Positions 53,148-63,194 of a stretch of DNA of 64,000 nucleotides are shown piece after piece. The notes beneath the pieces were generated by a model that was given only the letters and a program-made list of their open reading frames with translations, had not been told where the DNA came from and searched no databases. Where the stretch lies: NCBI RefSeq assembly GCF_002891535.1, contig NZ_PDZR01000003.1, positions 62,001 through 126,000 of the forward strand, given 5' to 3'. The position numbers and the translations under genes were made by a program. Each line of letters begins with the position of its first letter. The stretch's first letter is position 1. Source of the stretch: Methylocella silvestris (GTDB taxonomy: Bacteria; Pseudomonadota; Alphaproteobacteria; Rhizobiales; Beijerinckiaceae).

Positions 53148-55203
53148 CCCTGCCTCCCGCCATTGCCGCGCCGCCGATCTCGACTGCAGTGCTCTTCGAA
53201 CTTCCCAGCGCCTTGCGGACATGAACAACCGCATAGAACAGGGTCGTCAGGACGACGCCGACAAAAAGGGCGGCGAGCGTCGCGTCCAGATAGTCGTTGA
53301 AGATCACCCGCCGCATCGTCTCCAGATCTTTCGCCGGCGCAAGCACATTACCCGCGGTCAACGCCTCGGAGAACTTGCGGGCGTGGCTCAAGAACCCGAT
53401 GGCGGGGTTGGGGCTGAACACTTTTTCCAGTCCCGCCGTGACCGTGACCACGACGAGCCAGGTGGTCGGCACGATCGTGACCCAAGCGTAGCGCTGGCGC
53501 TTCATCTTGAACAGGACAACGGTGCAGAACATCAGCGCGATCGCGGCAAGCATCTGATTGGCCGTGCCAAACAGCGGCCAAAGCGTCCAGATGCCGCCAT
53601 AGGGGTCGATCACGCCCTGATAAAGGATATAGCCCCACAAGGCGCAGGCGAGCCCCGAGCCGATGATCGTGTTCGTCCAGGAGTTGGTCGCCCTGAAAGA
53701 GGGGACGACGGCGCCGACGTAATCCTGGATCATGAAGCGCAGCACGCGCGTGCCGGCGTCGACCGTGGTCAGGATGAACAAGGCCTCGAACAGAATGATG
53801 AAATGATACCAGAGGCCCATCATCGCCCGACCGCCGAGGAAACTCGACAGGATGGTCGCCATGCCGACCGCCAGCGTGGGCGCGCCGCCGGTGCGCGACA
53901 GGATGCTGGTCTCGCCGACATCCCGGGCAATCTGGGTCAGCATGTCGGGCGTCACGAGGAAGCCCCAGTTCGAGATCGTCTGCGCCGCCTGGTCGGCTGT
54001 CGTCCCGATGAGCCCCGCTCCGCTGTTCATCGCGAAGTAGATGCCCGGATGCAGAATCGAGGCGCCGATCAGGGCCATGATGGCGACGAAGGATTCCATC
54101 AACATGCCGCCATAGCCGATCAACGGAATCTGGCTCTCGTTTTCAAGCATTTTCGGCGTGGTGCCCGATGCGATGAGCGCGTGCCAGCCTGACACGGCGC
54201 CGCAGGCGATGGTGATGAACAGGAAGGGAAACAGCCCGCCGGCCCAGACCGGTCCGGTTCCATCGACAAATTTCGTCACCGGCGGCATCTCAAGATTGGG
54301 ATGCACGATGATGATGCCGACCGCCAAGACGGCGATCGTGCCGATCTTGAGGAAGGTCGACAGATAGTCACGTGGCGCTAGCAAGAGCCAGACCGGCAGC
54401 ACGGAGGCGACGAAGCCGTAACCAATGATGCTCAGCGCCAGCGTCGTGCCGGAAAGATCGAAATAGGGCGCGACCGCCGGATTCTCGGACACGGCGCGGC
54501 CAAACACAAGCGAGAGCAGCAAAAGGATTGCGCCGATAATGGACATCTCGCCAATGCGTCCCGGGCGGAGGTAGCGGCTGTAGACGCCCATGAACAGCGC
54601 GATCGGAATCGTGCAGAAGACCGTGAAGGTCCCCCACGGGCTGCCGATCAGGGCCTTGACCACGACAAGCGCCAGCACGGCAAGGACGATGACGCAGATC
54701 AACATCACGCCAAAGCCGGCGATGCTTCCGGCCACCGGCCCCATCTCGGAGCGGACCATGTCGCCGAGCGAGCGGCCGTCGCGCCTTGTGGACAGGAAGA
54801 GCACGGTCATGTCCTGGACCGCGCCGGCGAACACGACGCCGACGAGAATCCACAAGGTGCCGGGCAGATAGCCCAATTGCACCGCCAGAACCGGACCGAC
54901 CAGCGGCCCGGCGCCGGCGATCGCGGCGAAATGGTGACCGAAGACCACGTAACGATTGGTCGGAACGTAGTCGAGACCGTCGTTGTGGCGATAGGCTGGC
55001 GTCTTCCGCGTCGGATCAATGCCCAGCGCTGTATGGGCGATGAACAGACCATAAAAGCGGAAGGCGATGACATAGATGCAGACGGACGCGACGACCAACC
55101 AGGCGGCGTTGACCGATTCTCCGCGAGTCAGGGCCACGACCCCGAAAGAAAAGGCGCCGACGACTGCCACCGCAGCCCATATCAGCTTCGCTTGCAGCGT
55201 CAT
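53140..55203 (-). CDS. cstA: CstA family pyruvate/peptide transporter
   Basis: A 687-residue carbon-starvation type membrane transporter with about 16-18 helices. Family features include [61 protein letters not shown], and the C-terminal [15 protein letters not shown]. coli CstA and BtsT take up pyruvate and possibly peptides. ATG 55203 (MTLQAKLIW) has GGGGGAG five bases upstream; the longer frame adds 32 unlikely residues. A YbdD partner is coupled downstream. Confidence 0.93.
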   Translation of the reverse strand: MTLQAKLIWAAVAVVGAFSFGVVALTRGESVNAAWLVVASVCIYVIAFRFYGLFIAHTALGIDPTRKTPAYRHNDGLDYVPTNRYVVFGHHFAAIAGAGPLVGPVLAVQLGYLPGTLWILVGVVFAGAVQDMTVLFLSTRRDGRSLGDMVRSEMGPVAGSIAGFGVMLICVIVLAVLALVVVKALIGSPWGTFTVFCTIPIALFMGVYSRYLRPGRIGEMSIIGAILLLLSLVFGRAVSENPAVAPYFDLSGTTLALSIIGYGFVASVLPVWLLLAPRDYLSTFLKIGTIAVLAVGIIIVHPNLEMPPVTKFVDGTGPVWAGGLFPFLFITIACGAVSGWHALIASGTTPKMLENESQIPLIGYGGMLMESFVAIMALIGASILHPGIYFAMNSGAGLIGTTADQAAQTISNWGFLVTPDMLTQIARDVGETSILSRTGGAPTLAVGMATILSSFLGGRAMMGLWYHFIILFEALFILTTVDAGTRVLRFMIQDYVGAVVPSFRATNSWTNTIIGSGLACALWGYILYQGVIDPYGGIWTLWPLFGTANQMLAAIALMFCTVVLFKMKRQRYAWVTIVPTTWLVVVTVTAGLEKVFSPNPAIGFLSHARKFSEALTAGNVLAPAKDLETMRRVIFNDYLDATLAALFVGVVLTTLFYAVVHVRKALGSSKSTAVEIGGAAMAGGRVD

Positions 55204-55398
55204 TGTCTCCCCCATCGCTCGACACGAATTGTAACCCCGGTCGTTGCGCCCAGCATCTATCCTCCGGGCTCGTTTGTCCAGATTTACATGTTGGCTCAAG
55301 CTGATGGGGAGCGGCGCCTTTGATGGTCGTCCCCGTCGACCGTCTCGGGCGTGAGGGCGGCCGCTGGTCCGGCGCCCGCCAACTCCTGCAGCGGCCGC

Positions 55399-56949
55399 TT
55401 AGTTTTGTTCGACCACGATCTTGTAGCGCTCGCCGGCTTGCAGCGGCGCCGACGCTTCAAGGCCGTTAATCAGCCGGAAAAACTCGAGCGTGCGGTCGGG
55501 CGTCGCCATTTTCTCCGCGAAATCTTGCGGGCGCTCGCCGGGCTTTGCCGTGACAATTTCGATTCGCAGAGGACGCACGGCGCGGATTTCCTCCGGGCTC
55601 GCGCGATGGAATGAATAGAGCGCGTCCTTGAAACGCTGCTGGCTCTCGTCACTTTCTATGCGGGTCGCGAAAATCAGCCGGTAGAACTCCCCCGGCTCGA
55701 AGCGGATCACGGCGAGACGGAAACTCCAGTCGCCGGCCTTGGCCCTGGCGATCACCGCCGGCGCGCCGTTGACGTCGATGGTTTCGATCGACCCCTGCTC
55801 AAGACCATCGATCCAGTCGGAGGCCATATAGGCTTCGAGCGACATGTCGGGCGGGGCCTTGACGCTGTCGAGCCGCAGCGCCTGATTGCCGTCGGACGAC
55901 ACGCCGAGCAGCGCCTTTGACGCATTTTCGAGGACAAAACCTTCGGGCGCAAGGAAGGCGAAGCCTAACCTTGCGTGAAGGAAGCTGCGCCCGCGCGCCG
56001 TTCCCTCTGTCGGACTGTCGCCGAACACCATGCCGTCGATTGCGGAGAGATAGGCGTTTCGGTCTGTGACGCCGATGCCCGGGGCGGCGATCTGGCGCGC
56101 GACGGCGATCGCCTGCGTCACGCGTTCCGGCGTCGAAGGATGGGTTGCGAGGATGTCTGGCTTGTCCGCGCTGGCGTTCTGACCGATCAGCGAGGTGCGC
56201 AGGGCGGCCGAGCGTCCGAGCGCGCCAAGGAAGCGTGACGCGCCGTACGGGTCGAAACCAGCCTTGGCGATCGCCTTGATGCCCATCTGGTCGGCGTCGA
56301 GCTCCTGCTGGCGCGAGAAGGTCGCGATGGTGCGCCGCGCGGAGGCTTCGATCTCCTGGCCTTTTTCCTTGTTCTGGACGATGCTCGCCGCCCGACTGAT
56401 CACCGCCGCGCGCTTTTCCTCTTCTTCTCGCCGGACCGCGTGCTTTGCGGTGAGATGAGCAATCTCATGCGCCATGACGGCCGCGACTTCCGACGCGTCA
56501 TTGGCGAGCGCCAGCAGGCCGCGGGTGATGAAGAGATCGTGTGGCGGCAGGGCGAAAGCGTTGACGATGGGCGAATCGAGGATCGTCACCTTGTAGGGCT
56601 CGCCGCGCCGGTCGTCCGCCTTGGCGAGCTTCGCCAGAATATCATTGAGATAGCGCTCGGCGGCGGGATCCTTGTACTCGCCGTCGAACAGCGCAACCAT
56701 CCGGTTGTGCTCGGCGCTCGCCTCGCTGTCCGGCTTTGGCGGGCGCGGCGGCAGGGGCGGCGTCTCGAGCTTGAAGGATGGCTCGCCCTGCGGCTCGATC
56801 GACGCGCAGCCTGCGAGCGCCACGGACGCGGCAAAGGCGACGAGGACCGCGGCGCGCAGGGCGGCGGCGTGAAGGAGGATCGTCCGGGCTTTGCGGCGGG
56901 GAGCGACGCCGGCAGAATGTCGAGCGCCAACGATTCTCATGAAAGGCAT
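55399..56949 (-). CDS. M48 family zinc metalloprotease lipoprotein (BepA/YfgC-like)
   Basis: A 516-residue probable lipoprotein: an N-terminal hydrophobic stretch ends in the lipobox LAGC (Cys48). The peptidase domain has HEIAH at 161-165 and the third ligand region in RQQELDADQMGIKAIAKAGFDP, and the ATHPSTPERV motif. The C-terminal half carries a beta-rich domain and a LysM-like end (KPGERPQDFAEKMATP, LEASAPLQAGERYKIV). Such enzymes serve outer-membrane protein quality control. Confidence 0.9.
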   Translation of the reverse strand: MPFMRIVGARHSAGVAPRRKARTILLHAAALRAAVLVAFAASVALAGCASIEPQGEPSFKLETPPLPPRPPKPDSEASAEHNRMVALFDGEYKDPAAERYLNDILAKLAKADDRRGEPYKVTILDSPIVNAFALPPHDLFITRGLLALANDASEVAAVMAHEIAHLTAKHAVRREEEEKRAAVISRAASIVQNKEKGQEIEASARRTIATFSRQQELDADQMGIKAIAKAGFDPYGASRFLGALGRSAALRTSLIGQNASADKPDILATHPSTPERVTQAIAVARQIAAPGIGVTDRNAYLSAIDGMVFGDSPTEGTARGRSFLHARLGFAFLAPEGFVLENASKALLGVSSDGNQALRLDSVKAPPDMSLEAYMASDWIDGLEQGSIETIDVNGAPAVIARAKAGDWSFRLAVIRFEPGEFYRLIFATRIESDESQQRFKDALYSFHRASPEEIRAVRPLRIEIVTAKPGERPQDFAEKMATPDRTLEFFRLINGLEASAPLQAGERYKIVVEQN

Positions 56950-56965
56950 GCGCTCGAGACCTGTC

Positions 56966-58012
56966 TTACCGCCGGGACGAAGCGGCGGCGGCGTCCTGCC
57001 CTTGCGTCATCGCTTCGATCTCGTCAGGGCGCTCGATCTCGATTTGCGGCCCGAACCGCGTATCGAGCAAGCCTCGCACCCTCACCGTTTTGTCTTTCAG
57101 CGTCGAGACGTCCAATCCTGCGGCCGTAAAGAGTTTCCGGTTGCGTTGCAATATTGTAACGGAAAAATCCCAGCCGCGGCGTTCGCCAAACAGCAGAAGG
57201 ACGCGAAATTTATCCTCCTCGACGCGGGCGACGCGGCCCTCGACGATGACGCTTGTCCCGGTCTTTTCAGCGAAGGAGGCGCGGTCTTCGGCGGCGATCA
57301 CCGCATAATATGGATCGGTCCAAAGGCCAAGCGCGGCGGTGCGGGCGGCGCCTTCGGCGGCAAGGAGAAAGGCGCGGCACCGGCGTCCCGCCGCGCCCGA
57401 TTCAAACCGCGCCAGCCCGGCGTCGAGCGCCGCCCCCGCGACGGAGATCGGCGCGGCGCCCTCGGGCGCGCCGGCCGGCGCGAAGACCTCGGCGATGATG
57501 CGCCCCCAGCGGTCCGGGGCGGTGAAAACCGGCCGGAACAGGACCGGCTTGCCGGAGAGCCAGGCGCTGAGCTTTTTCGCCGTCTCGACGTCGAGCTCCG
57601 GGCCCCCAGGCGTCGGGCGCGGCGGATCGAGGCCGGCGATCTTCAGCCGGCGACCGTCGTCCAGCATCAGCTCCAGCCGTTCGTCAACGCTTATGACATG
57701 TGCCTTTTCGAGGTCGACGCGCCGGCGGCCCTGGCTTGCCGGCGGGCTCGCGCAGTCCTCGGCCGTGTTCGCCGCCGGCGCCGGTGTAGCGGCTTGCAAC
57801 ACTTGCGCGCCCGGCTTGCCTGGCGCGGCGCTGAGCGCAAAGGCCGCGACGAGCGCCGCGATGAGGCCGCGCGGCGGTCCCCGACGCCGGGCGCGCGCAT
57901 CGGCTCCCCGCTTGGGGGGGGCGGGTCCAAAGTCCGGCGGCCTCGCTGCGCGCAAGGCCTGTTTTTTGCTTTGAGTTATCCCCATCGCTGTTTGTGGGCC
58001 CCGTCCGACCAT
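56966..58012 (-). CDS. Staphylococcal nuclease-fold protein with second OB-like domain, exported
   Basis: A 348-residue protein with a basic N-terminus and hydrophobic LIAALVAAFALSAAPG (about 50-65). Residues about 105-225 resemble the SNase fold: DDGRRLKIAGLDPPRP in the position of the RLxGxDxPE motif, DRWGRIIAEVF, GLARFESGA and AARTAALGLWTDPYY. The catalytic residues of true nucleases are only partly recognisable, so activity is uncertain. A second domain (TSVIVEGRVARVEEDKFRVLLLF) is OB-like, followed by RGLLDTRFGPQIEIERPDEIE. The start could also be ATG 57985. Confidence 0.7.
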   Translation of the reverse strand: MVGRGPQTAMGITQSKKQALRAARPPDFGPAPPKRGADARARRRGPPRGLIAALVAAFALSAAPGKPGAQVLQAATPAPAANTAEDCASPPASQGRRRVDLEKAHVISVDERLELMLDDGRRLKIAGLDPPRPTPGGPELDVETAKKLSAWLSGKPVLFRPVFTAPDRWGRIIAEVFAPAGAPEGAAPISVAGAALDAGLARFESGAAGRRCRAFLLAAEGAARTAALGLWTDPYYAVIAAEDRASFAEKTGTSVIVEGRVARVEEDKFRVLLLFGERRGWDFSVTILQRNRKLFTAAGLDVSTLKDKTVRVRGLLDTRFGPQIEIERPDEIEAMTQGQDAAAASSRR

Positions 58013-58127
58013 GATGGCGTTTTCATTTCGCTGAGCTTGCGTCTAAATGGGCGCAATCTCGATCTTCGCCTTTCCTTACGGATCCCGCCGCCGCGGGTCC
58101 GCCCCCCAGAACCGGCAGCGAGTAGCT

Positions 58128-61100
58128 ATGGCCCGAATTCGTCGTCTATTGGTCGCCAATCGCTCTGAAATTGCGATCCGCGTGTTTCGCGCGGCGACGG
58201 AGCTCGGCATAAGGACGGTGGCGATTTACGCCGAGGAAGACAAGCTTTCGCTGCATCGATTCAAGGCCGACGAAGCCTATCAGGTCGGCGCCGGCAAAGG
58301 CCCGCTTGAGGCCTATCTCTCGATCGAGGAGGTCATCCGCGTCGCGCGGGAAGCCAAGGTCGACGCCATCCATCCGGGCTATGGCTTCCTTTCGGAAAGC
58401 CCGGAATTCGCCGACGCCTGCGCCGAGGCGGGAATCATCTTCATCGGCCCCTCGCCGCAGACAATGCGCGAACTCGGCAACAAGGTCGCCGCGCGCAATA
58501 TCGCCGTTCGTTCCGGCGCTCCGGTCATGCCGGCCACGGACCCCCTCCCGGACGATCCGGCTGAAATCAAGCGCCTCGCGCTCGAGGTCGGCTATCCCGT
58601 CATGCTGAAGGCGTCATGGGGCGGCGGCGGGCGCGGCATGCGCCCGATCGAAAGTGAGGACAAGCTCCTCGACGCCGTGCTCAGCGCCAAGCGCGAGGCC
58701 AAGAACGCCTTCGGCAAGGACGAAGTCTATCTTGAAAAACTGGTGCTTCGGGCGCGTCACGTCGAGGTCCAGCTTTTAGGCGATTCGCACGGCAATCTCG
58801 TGCATCTCTTCGAGCGCGACTGCTCGATCCAGCGCCGCCATCAAAAAGTGGTGGAGCGCGCGCCGGCGCCCTATCTCGATGAGACGATCCGCCAGGGCCT
58901 TTGCGAGGCGGCGCTGAAAATTGGGCGGGCGACCAAATATTGCGGCGCTGGCACCGTCGAGTTCCTGCTCGATGCGGACACCAGTCAATATTACTTCATC
59001 GAGGTCAATCCGCGCATTCAGGTCGAGCATACGGTGACCGAGGTCGTGACCGGCCTCGATATCGTCAAGGCGCAGATCAAAATCGCCGAAGGCAAGCGAA
59101 TCGGCCGCCTCGAGGAAACCGGCATCCCCGAGCAGAAGGACATCCGCCTCTCGGGCCACGCCCTGCAATGCCGCATCACCACCGAGAATCCGGAAAACAA
59201 CTTCATTCCGGATTACGGCCGTATTACCGCCTATCGCGGCGCGATGGGTTTTGGCATTCGCGTCGATGGCGGCACCGCCTATTCGGGCGCGATCGTCACC
59301 CGTTATTATGATCCGATGCTCGAGAAGGTGACGGCCTGGGCGCCGACGCCGCAGGAGGTGATCCGCCGCATGGATCGCGCTTTGCTCGAATATCGCATTC
59401 GCGGCGTCGCCACCAATCTCGCCTTCCTCCACAATATCATCAACGATCCGCATTTTGTGGCGAATGACTACACGACCCGCTTCATCGACGAGACGCCGTC
59501 GCTGTTCGACTTCAAGAAGCGCAAGGACCGCGCGACCAAGCTCCTGACCTGGGTCGCCGACGTCACCATCAACGGCCATCCGGAGACGCGGGGCCGGGCG
59601 AAGCCGCTGGCGTCCGCGCGCGCGCCGGTCGCCCCCTATTTCCCCGATCGCCCGATCCCGGACGGAACGCGCCAGCGCTTCGAGGAACTCGGCGCCAAGG
59701 GCTTTGCCGAATGGATGCGCGCCGAGGAGCGCGTGCTCGTCACCGACACCACCATGCGCGACGCCCATCAGTCGCTGATCGCAACGCGCATGCGCACGCG
59801 CGACATCGTCGCAGTGGCGGACGCCTACGCCAAGGGATTGCCGCAGCTGCTCTCGCTCGAATGCTGGGGCGGCGCGACTTTCGATGTTTCGATGCGCTTC
59901 CTCTCGGAGGATCCGTGGGAGCGGCTCGCTCTCGTGCGCGAGCGCGCGCCCAATCTTTTGACGCAGATGCTGCTGCGCGGCGCCAATGGCGTCGGCTACA
60001 CCAACTACCCGGACAATGTCGTCAAATATTTCGTGCGCCGCGCCGCGCAGGGGATCGATCTGTTCCGCATCTTCGATTGCCTCAACTGGGTCGAGAACAT
60101 GCGCGTCTCGATCGATGCGGTGGTCGAAACCGGCAAGCTGGCCGAAGGCGCGATCTGCTACACCGGCGACATTTTAGATCCCGACCGCGCCAAATATTCG
60201 CTCAACTATTATGTCGGCGTCGCCAAAGAGCTCGAACAGGCCGGCTGTCATATTCTGGCGATCAAGGATATGGCGGGCCTGCTGCAACCCGCCGCCGCGA
60301 CGATCCTCGTCAAGACGTTGCGCGAGGAGGTCGGGCTGCCGCTGCACCTTCATACGCATGACACCTCTGGGCTGTCGGCGGCGACCGTGCTCGCCGCGGT
60401 CGACGCCGGGATCGACGCGGTTGACGCGGCCATCGATTCGATGTCGGGCATGACCTCGCAGCCGTGCCTTGGCTCGATCGTCTCGGCGCTGCGCCACAGC
60501 CCGCGCGATACAGGACTCGATCCCGAAATCATCCGCCAGCTGAGTTTTTACTGGGAGGCGGTGCGCATGCAATATGCCGCCTTCGAGAGCGATCTCAAGG
60601 CCGGCACCTCCGAAGTCTATCTGCACGAAATGCCGGGCGGCCAGTTTACAAATCTGCGCGAACAGGCGCGCGGCCTTGGGCTCGAGACGCGCTGGCATGA
60701 GGTCGCCAAAGCCTATCGCGCCGCCAATGATCTGTTCGGCGATATCGTCAAGGTGACGCCGTCGTCCAAAGTCGTCGGCGACATGGCATTGATGATGGTC
60801 AGCCAGAATCTGACGCCGCAGGATGTGCTCGACCCCGAGCGCGACATCGCCTTTCCGACTTCTGTCGTCGACATGCTCGCCGGCGATCTCGGTCAGCCGC
60901 CGGGCGGCTGGCCGCCGGCCTTGCAGGCCAAGGCGCTAAAGGGCGAGAAGCCGATCGAAGGACGCCCCGGAGCGCTCCTTCCGCCAACCGATCTTGGCGC
61001 GGCGCGGATCGAGGCGGAAAAGCACTGCGGCCGCCATCTTTCCGACGACGATCTCGCCTCCTATCTGATGTATCCGAAGGTGTTCGCCGAATTTTCGGCG

Positions 61101-61571
61101 ACGGTGCGGCGCTTCGGCCCGGTCTCGACGCTGCCGACGCCGGTGTTCTTCTACGGCATGCAGCCCGGCGATGAGATCGCGATCGAGATCGAGCCTGGCA
61201 AGACGCTTGTGCTGTTGCTTGTGACGATTGGCGAGGTTGATGAGGAAGGACACAAGAAAGTGTTCTTCGAACTCAATGGCCAGCAGCGAATCATCCGGGT
61301 CAAGGACCGCGCCGCGGCGGTCACTGCCGTTGTCCGCCGCAAGGCGGAGGAGGGCAATGATCATCATGTCGCGGCGCCGATGCCGGGCGCCGTGTCGACG
61401 ATCGCGGTGCGCCAGGGCCAGGAGGTCAAGGCCGGCGACGTCGTTGCAACCCTCGAGGCGATGAAGATGGAGACTTCGTTGCATGCGCCCTGCAATGGCA
61501 AGATCAAGGAGATTCTTGTTGCGCCGGGCCAGCAGATCGACGCGCGCGACCTGTTGATGGTGCTGGAGTAG
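58128..61571 (+). CDS. pyc: Pyruvate carboxylase
   Basis: An 1147-residue single-chain enzyme making oxaloacetate from pyruvate. Biotin carboxylase domain: IRRLLVANRSEIAIRVFRA, ASWGGGGRGMRP (ATP loop) and FIEVNPRIQVEHTVTE. Carboxyltransferase: DTTMRDAHQSLIATRMR and LLSLECWGGATFD. The C-terminal biotin domain has EAMKMETSLHAP with the biotinyl Lys at about residue 1113. I start at ATG 58128 (MARIRRLL); the frame is open for 27 codons upstream. Together with pckA it sets flux around PEP, pyruvate and oxaloacetate. Confidence 0.97.
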   Translation: MARIRRLLVANRSEIAIRVFRAATELGIRTVAIYAEEDKLSLHRFKADEAYQVGAGKGPLEAYLSIEEVIRVAREAKVDAIHPGYGFLSESPEFADACAEAGIIFIGPSPQTMRELGNKVAARNIAVRSGAPVMPATDPLPDDPAEIKRLALEVGYPVMLKASWGGGGRGMRPIESEDKLLDAVLSAKREAKNAFGKDEVYLEKLVLRARHVEVQLLGDSHGNLVHLFERDCSIQRRHQKVVERAPAPYLDETIRQGLCEAALKIGRATKYCGAGTVEFLLDADTSQYYFIEVNPRIQVEHTVTEVVTGLDIVKAQIKIAEGKRIGRLEETGIPEQKDIRLSGHALQCRITTENPENNFIPDYGRITAYRGAMGFGIRVDGGTAYSGAIVTRYYDPMLEKVTAWAPTPQEVIRRMDRALLEYRIRGVATNLAFLHNIINDPHFVANDYTTRFIDETPSLFDFKKRKDRATKLLTWVADVTINGHPETRGRAKPLASARAPVAPYFPDRPIPDGTRQRFEELGAKGFAEWMRAEERVLVTDTTMRDAHQSLIATRMRTRDIVAVADAYAKGLPQLLSLECWGGATFDVSMRFLSEDPWERLALVRERAPNLLTQMLLRGANGVGYTNYPDNVVKYFVRRAAQGIDLFRIFDCLNWVENMRVSIDAVVETGKLAEGAICYTGDILDPDRAKYSLNYYVGVAKELEQAGCHILAIKDMAGLLQPAAATILVKTLREEVGLPLHLHTHDTSGLSAATVLAAVDAGIDAVDAAIDSMSGMTSQPCLGSIVSALRHSPRDTGLDPEIIRQLSFYWEAVRMQYAAFESDLKAGTSEVYLHEMPGGQFTNLREQARGLGLETRWHEVAKAYRAANDLFGDIVKVTPSSKVVGDMALMMVSQNLTPQDVLDPERDIAFPTSVVDMLAGDLGQPPGGWPPALQAKALKGEKPIEGRPGALLPPTDLGAARIEAEKHCGRHLSDDDLASYLMYPKVFAEFSATVRRFGPVSTLPTPVFFYGMQPGDEIAIEIEPGKTLVLLLVTIGEVDEEGHKKVFFELNGQQRIIRVKDRAAAVTAVVRRKAEEGNDHHVAAPMPGAVSTIAVRQGQEVKAGDVVATLEAMKMETSLHAPCNGKIKEILVAPGQQIDARDLLMVLE

Positions 61572-61652
61572 GGGGGCATAAGCAGCATGGGCCCATCATG
61601 CGATCGGCGCCGATTGAATTGAGTTCCGGAAAATATTGAGGAGTGCGCCACG

Positions 61653-62759
61653 ATGGCCGTTGGACGTGGCGCGATCTGGCGGTCGGATTGGTTCCTCGCC
61701 GTGGCGGCGGCGACCTGCGCCATTTTCTGGCTGTCGAGGGGCGCGTTTTTCTCAGGCCTCGGCAACCCCCTCGTTCTGGGGGCGGTTTTTGTCTGGCTCT
61801 TCGTCGTGATCCTCGGGTCGGCGCTCTCCGCCGTTCGCCACGCGGATCATCTCGCCGCGCGGTTCGGCGAGCCTTCGGGAACGCTGATCCTGACGCTGGC
61901 CGTGACCTTCATTGAGGTCATGAGTATTTCCGCCATCATGCTGCACGGCGATCCAAATCCGACGCTCGTGCGCGACACCCTGATCGCGGTCATTATGATC
62001 AGCCTTAACGGTCTGGTCGGCCTGTCGCTCCTGATCGGCGGCCTGCGCCATAGAGAGCAGGCTTACAATCTGCAAGGCGCCAACGCCTATCTCGGCCTGA
62101 TTCTGCCGCTTGCCGTATTGAGTGTCGTGCTGCCGGACTACACCGTTACAACGGCGGGCCCGACCCTCTCGTGGCAGCAACGGTTCGTTCTGGCGGTGTT
62201 CTCGATCGCGCTCTACTGCGCCTTTCTCGCCATCCAGACCGGGCGCCACCGCGGCTATTTCACGCTCGGCGACGAGCCAGGACATGCAAAGCGCGGGGAG
62301 GGCGGCGGCAGCGTTCCGTTTCACGTCGCGATGCTGGCGGCCTATCTCATTCCGGTCGTCTACCTCGCCGAGCAGATGGCGCATCCTGTCGATTATGTGA
62401 TCGAAACCCTGAAGCAGCCGACCATTCTTGGCGGGGTCGCAATCGCGCTGCTGGTGACCTCGCCGGAGGGCGCCAGCGCGGTCCGCGCGGCGCACGCCAA
62501 TCACCTACAGCGCTCGATCAACATCCTGTTTGGATCGGTGCTGTCTTCGATCGGCCTCACGGTTCCGATCATGCTTGGCGTCGTCTATTGGTATGACCTG
62601 CCGATCACAATGGGAGTCCAGCACGCTGATCTGGTCGTTTTACTTTTGACGCTCGCCCTCAGCATCGTGACCTTCTCCAGCGGACGAACAAATGTGCTGC
62701 AAGGCGCCGTGCATCTTTTGTTGTTCGTGTGCTTCCTGCTGCTGATCGTGCAGGGCTGA
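61653..62759 (+). CDS. Calcium/proton antiporter (CaCA family, ChaA-like)
   Basis: A 368-residue membrane protein with about 11 helices. It carries the two inverted alpha-repeat signatures: GTLILTLAVTFIEVMSISAIM (N-half) and ALLVTSPEGASAVRAAHANH with ILFGSVLSSIGLTVPIML (C-half), as in ChaA/CAX Na+(Ca2+)/H+ antiporters. GAGG lies eight bases before the ATG. It follows pyc after 81 bases. Ion specificity cannot be read from the sequence. Confidence 0.88.
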   Translation: MAVGRGAIWRSDWFLAVAAATCAIFWLSRGAFFSGLGNPLVLGAVFVWLFVVILGSALSAVRHADHLAARFGEPSGTLILTLAVTFIEVMSISAIMLHGDPNPTLVRDTLIAVIMISLNGLVGLSLLIGGLRHREQAYNLQGANAYLGLILPLAVLSVVLPDYTVTTAGPTLSWQQRFVLAVFSIALYCAFLAIQTGRHRGYFTLGDEPGHAKRGEGGGSVPFHVAMLAAYLIPVVYLAEQMAHPVDYVIETLKQPTILGGVAIALLVTSPEGASAVRAAHANHLQRSINILFGSVLSSIGLTVPIMLGVVYWYDLPITMGVQHADLVVLLLTLALSIVTFSSGRTNVLQGAVHLLLFVCFLLLIVQG

Positions 62760-62760
62760 C

Positions 62761-62782
62761 GCGCGGCCGGCGCCGGCCGCGC
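62761..62782. repeat. 22-bp perfect GC palindrome after the antiporter gene
   Basis: GCGCGGCCGGC is followed by its reverse complement GCCGGCCGCGC, directly after the stop at 62759 and six bases before the convergent gene's stop. It could act as a transcription or mRNA 3' hairpin for both genes, though no T tract follows. Confidence 0.5.
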
Positions 62783-62788
62783 TACGCC

Positions 62789-63025
62789 TCAATGCGCGTC
62801 GTCGCTGTCGTAGCCGTGCTTTGAATCATAGGCGCTGGAATGGTCGCCGACTTCATCGCTGGGGCTCAATGTCTTGTGGGCATTGCCAGAGCTTTCGGTC
62901 GTGACGCCGCTGCGCGATTCCGGCGTCTGTTTATGCTCCGAGGCTTTCTGGCCCTCGGCAGAAGCTGCGCCGGTAAAGGCGAGCATGAGCAGAGCCGCCG
63001 AAGCGTAGATGAAATTCTTCCGCAT
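62789..63025 (-). CDS. Small secreted hypothetical protein
   Basis: A 78-residue protein: signal peptide MRKNFIYASAALLMLAFTG then AASA (cleavage), followed by a disordered, polar, His/Asp/Ser-rich mature part (SEHKQTPESRSG, DHSSAYDSKHGYDSDDAH). ATG 63025 has GGAGAA seven bases upstream. No family recognised; a small periplasmic protein. Confidence 0.7.
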   Translation of the reverse strand: MRKNFIYASAALLMLAFTGAASAEGQKASEHKQTPESRSGVTTESSGNAHKTLSPSDEVGDHSSAYDSKHGYDSDDAH

Positions 63026-63194
63026 TTGAGTTCTCCGTTGTGAAGCGAATATCACCGCCGCCGGCGGCGTGATCGACTTCTGGTTCCTTCAGAGCATCTG
63101 AAGCCTTCACAACAGTGGGGAATGCGGCGCTTTTGATCCATTATACTTAGGTTTGCGGCCGGCGAGAGATCAGACGCGGGACGCAACAGGAGGT

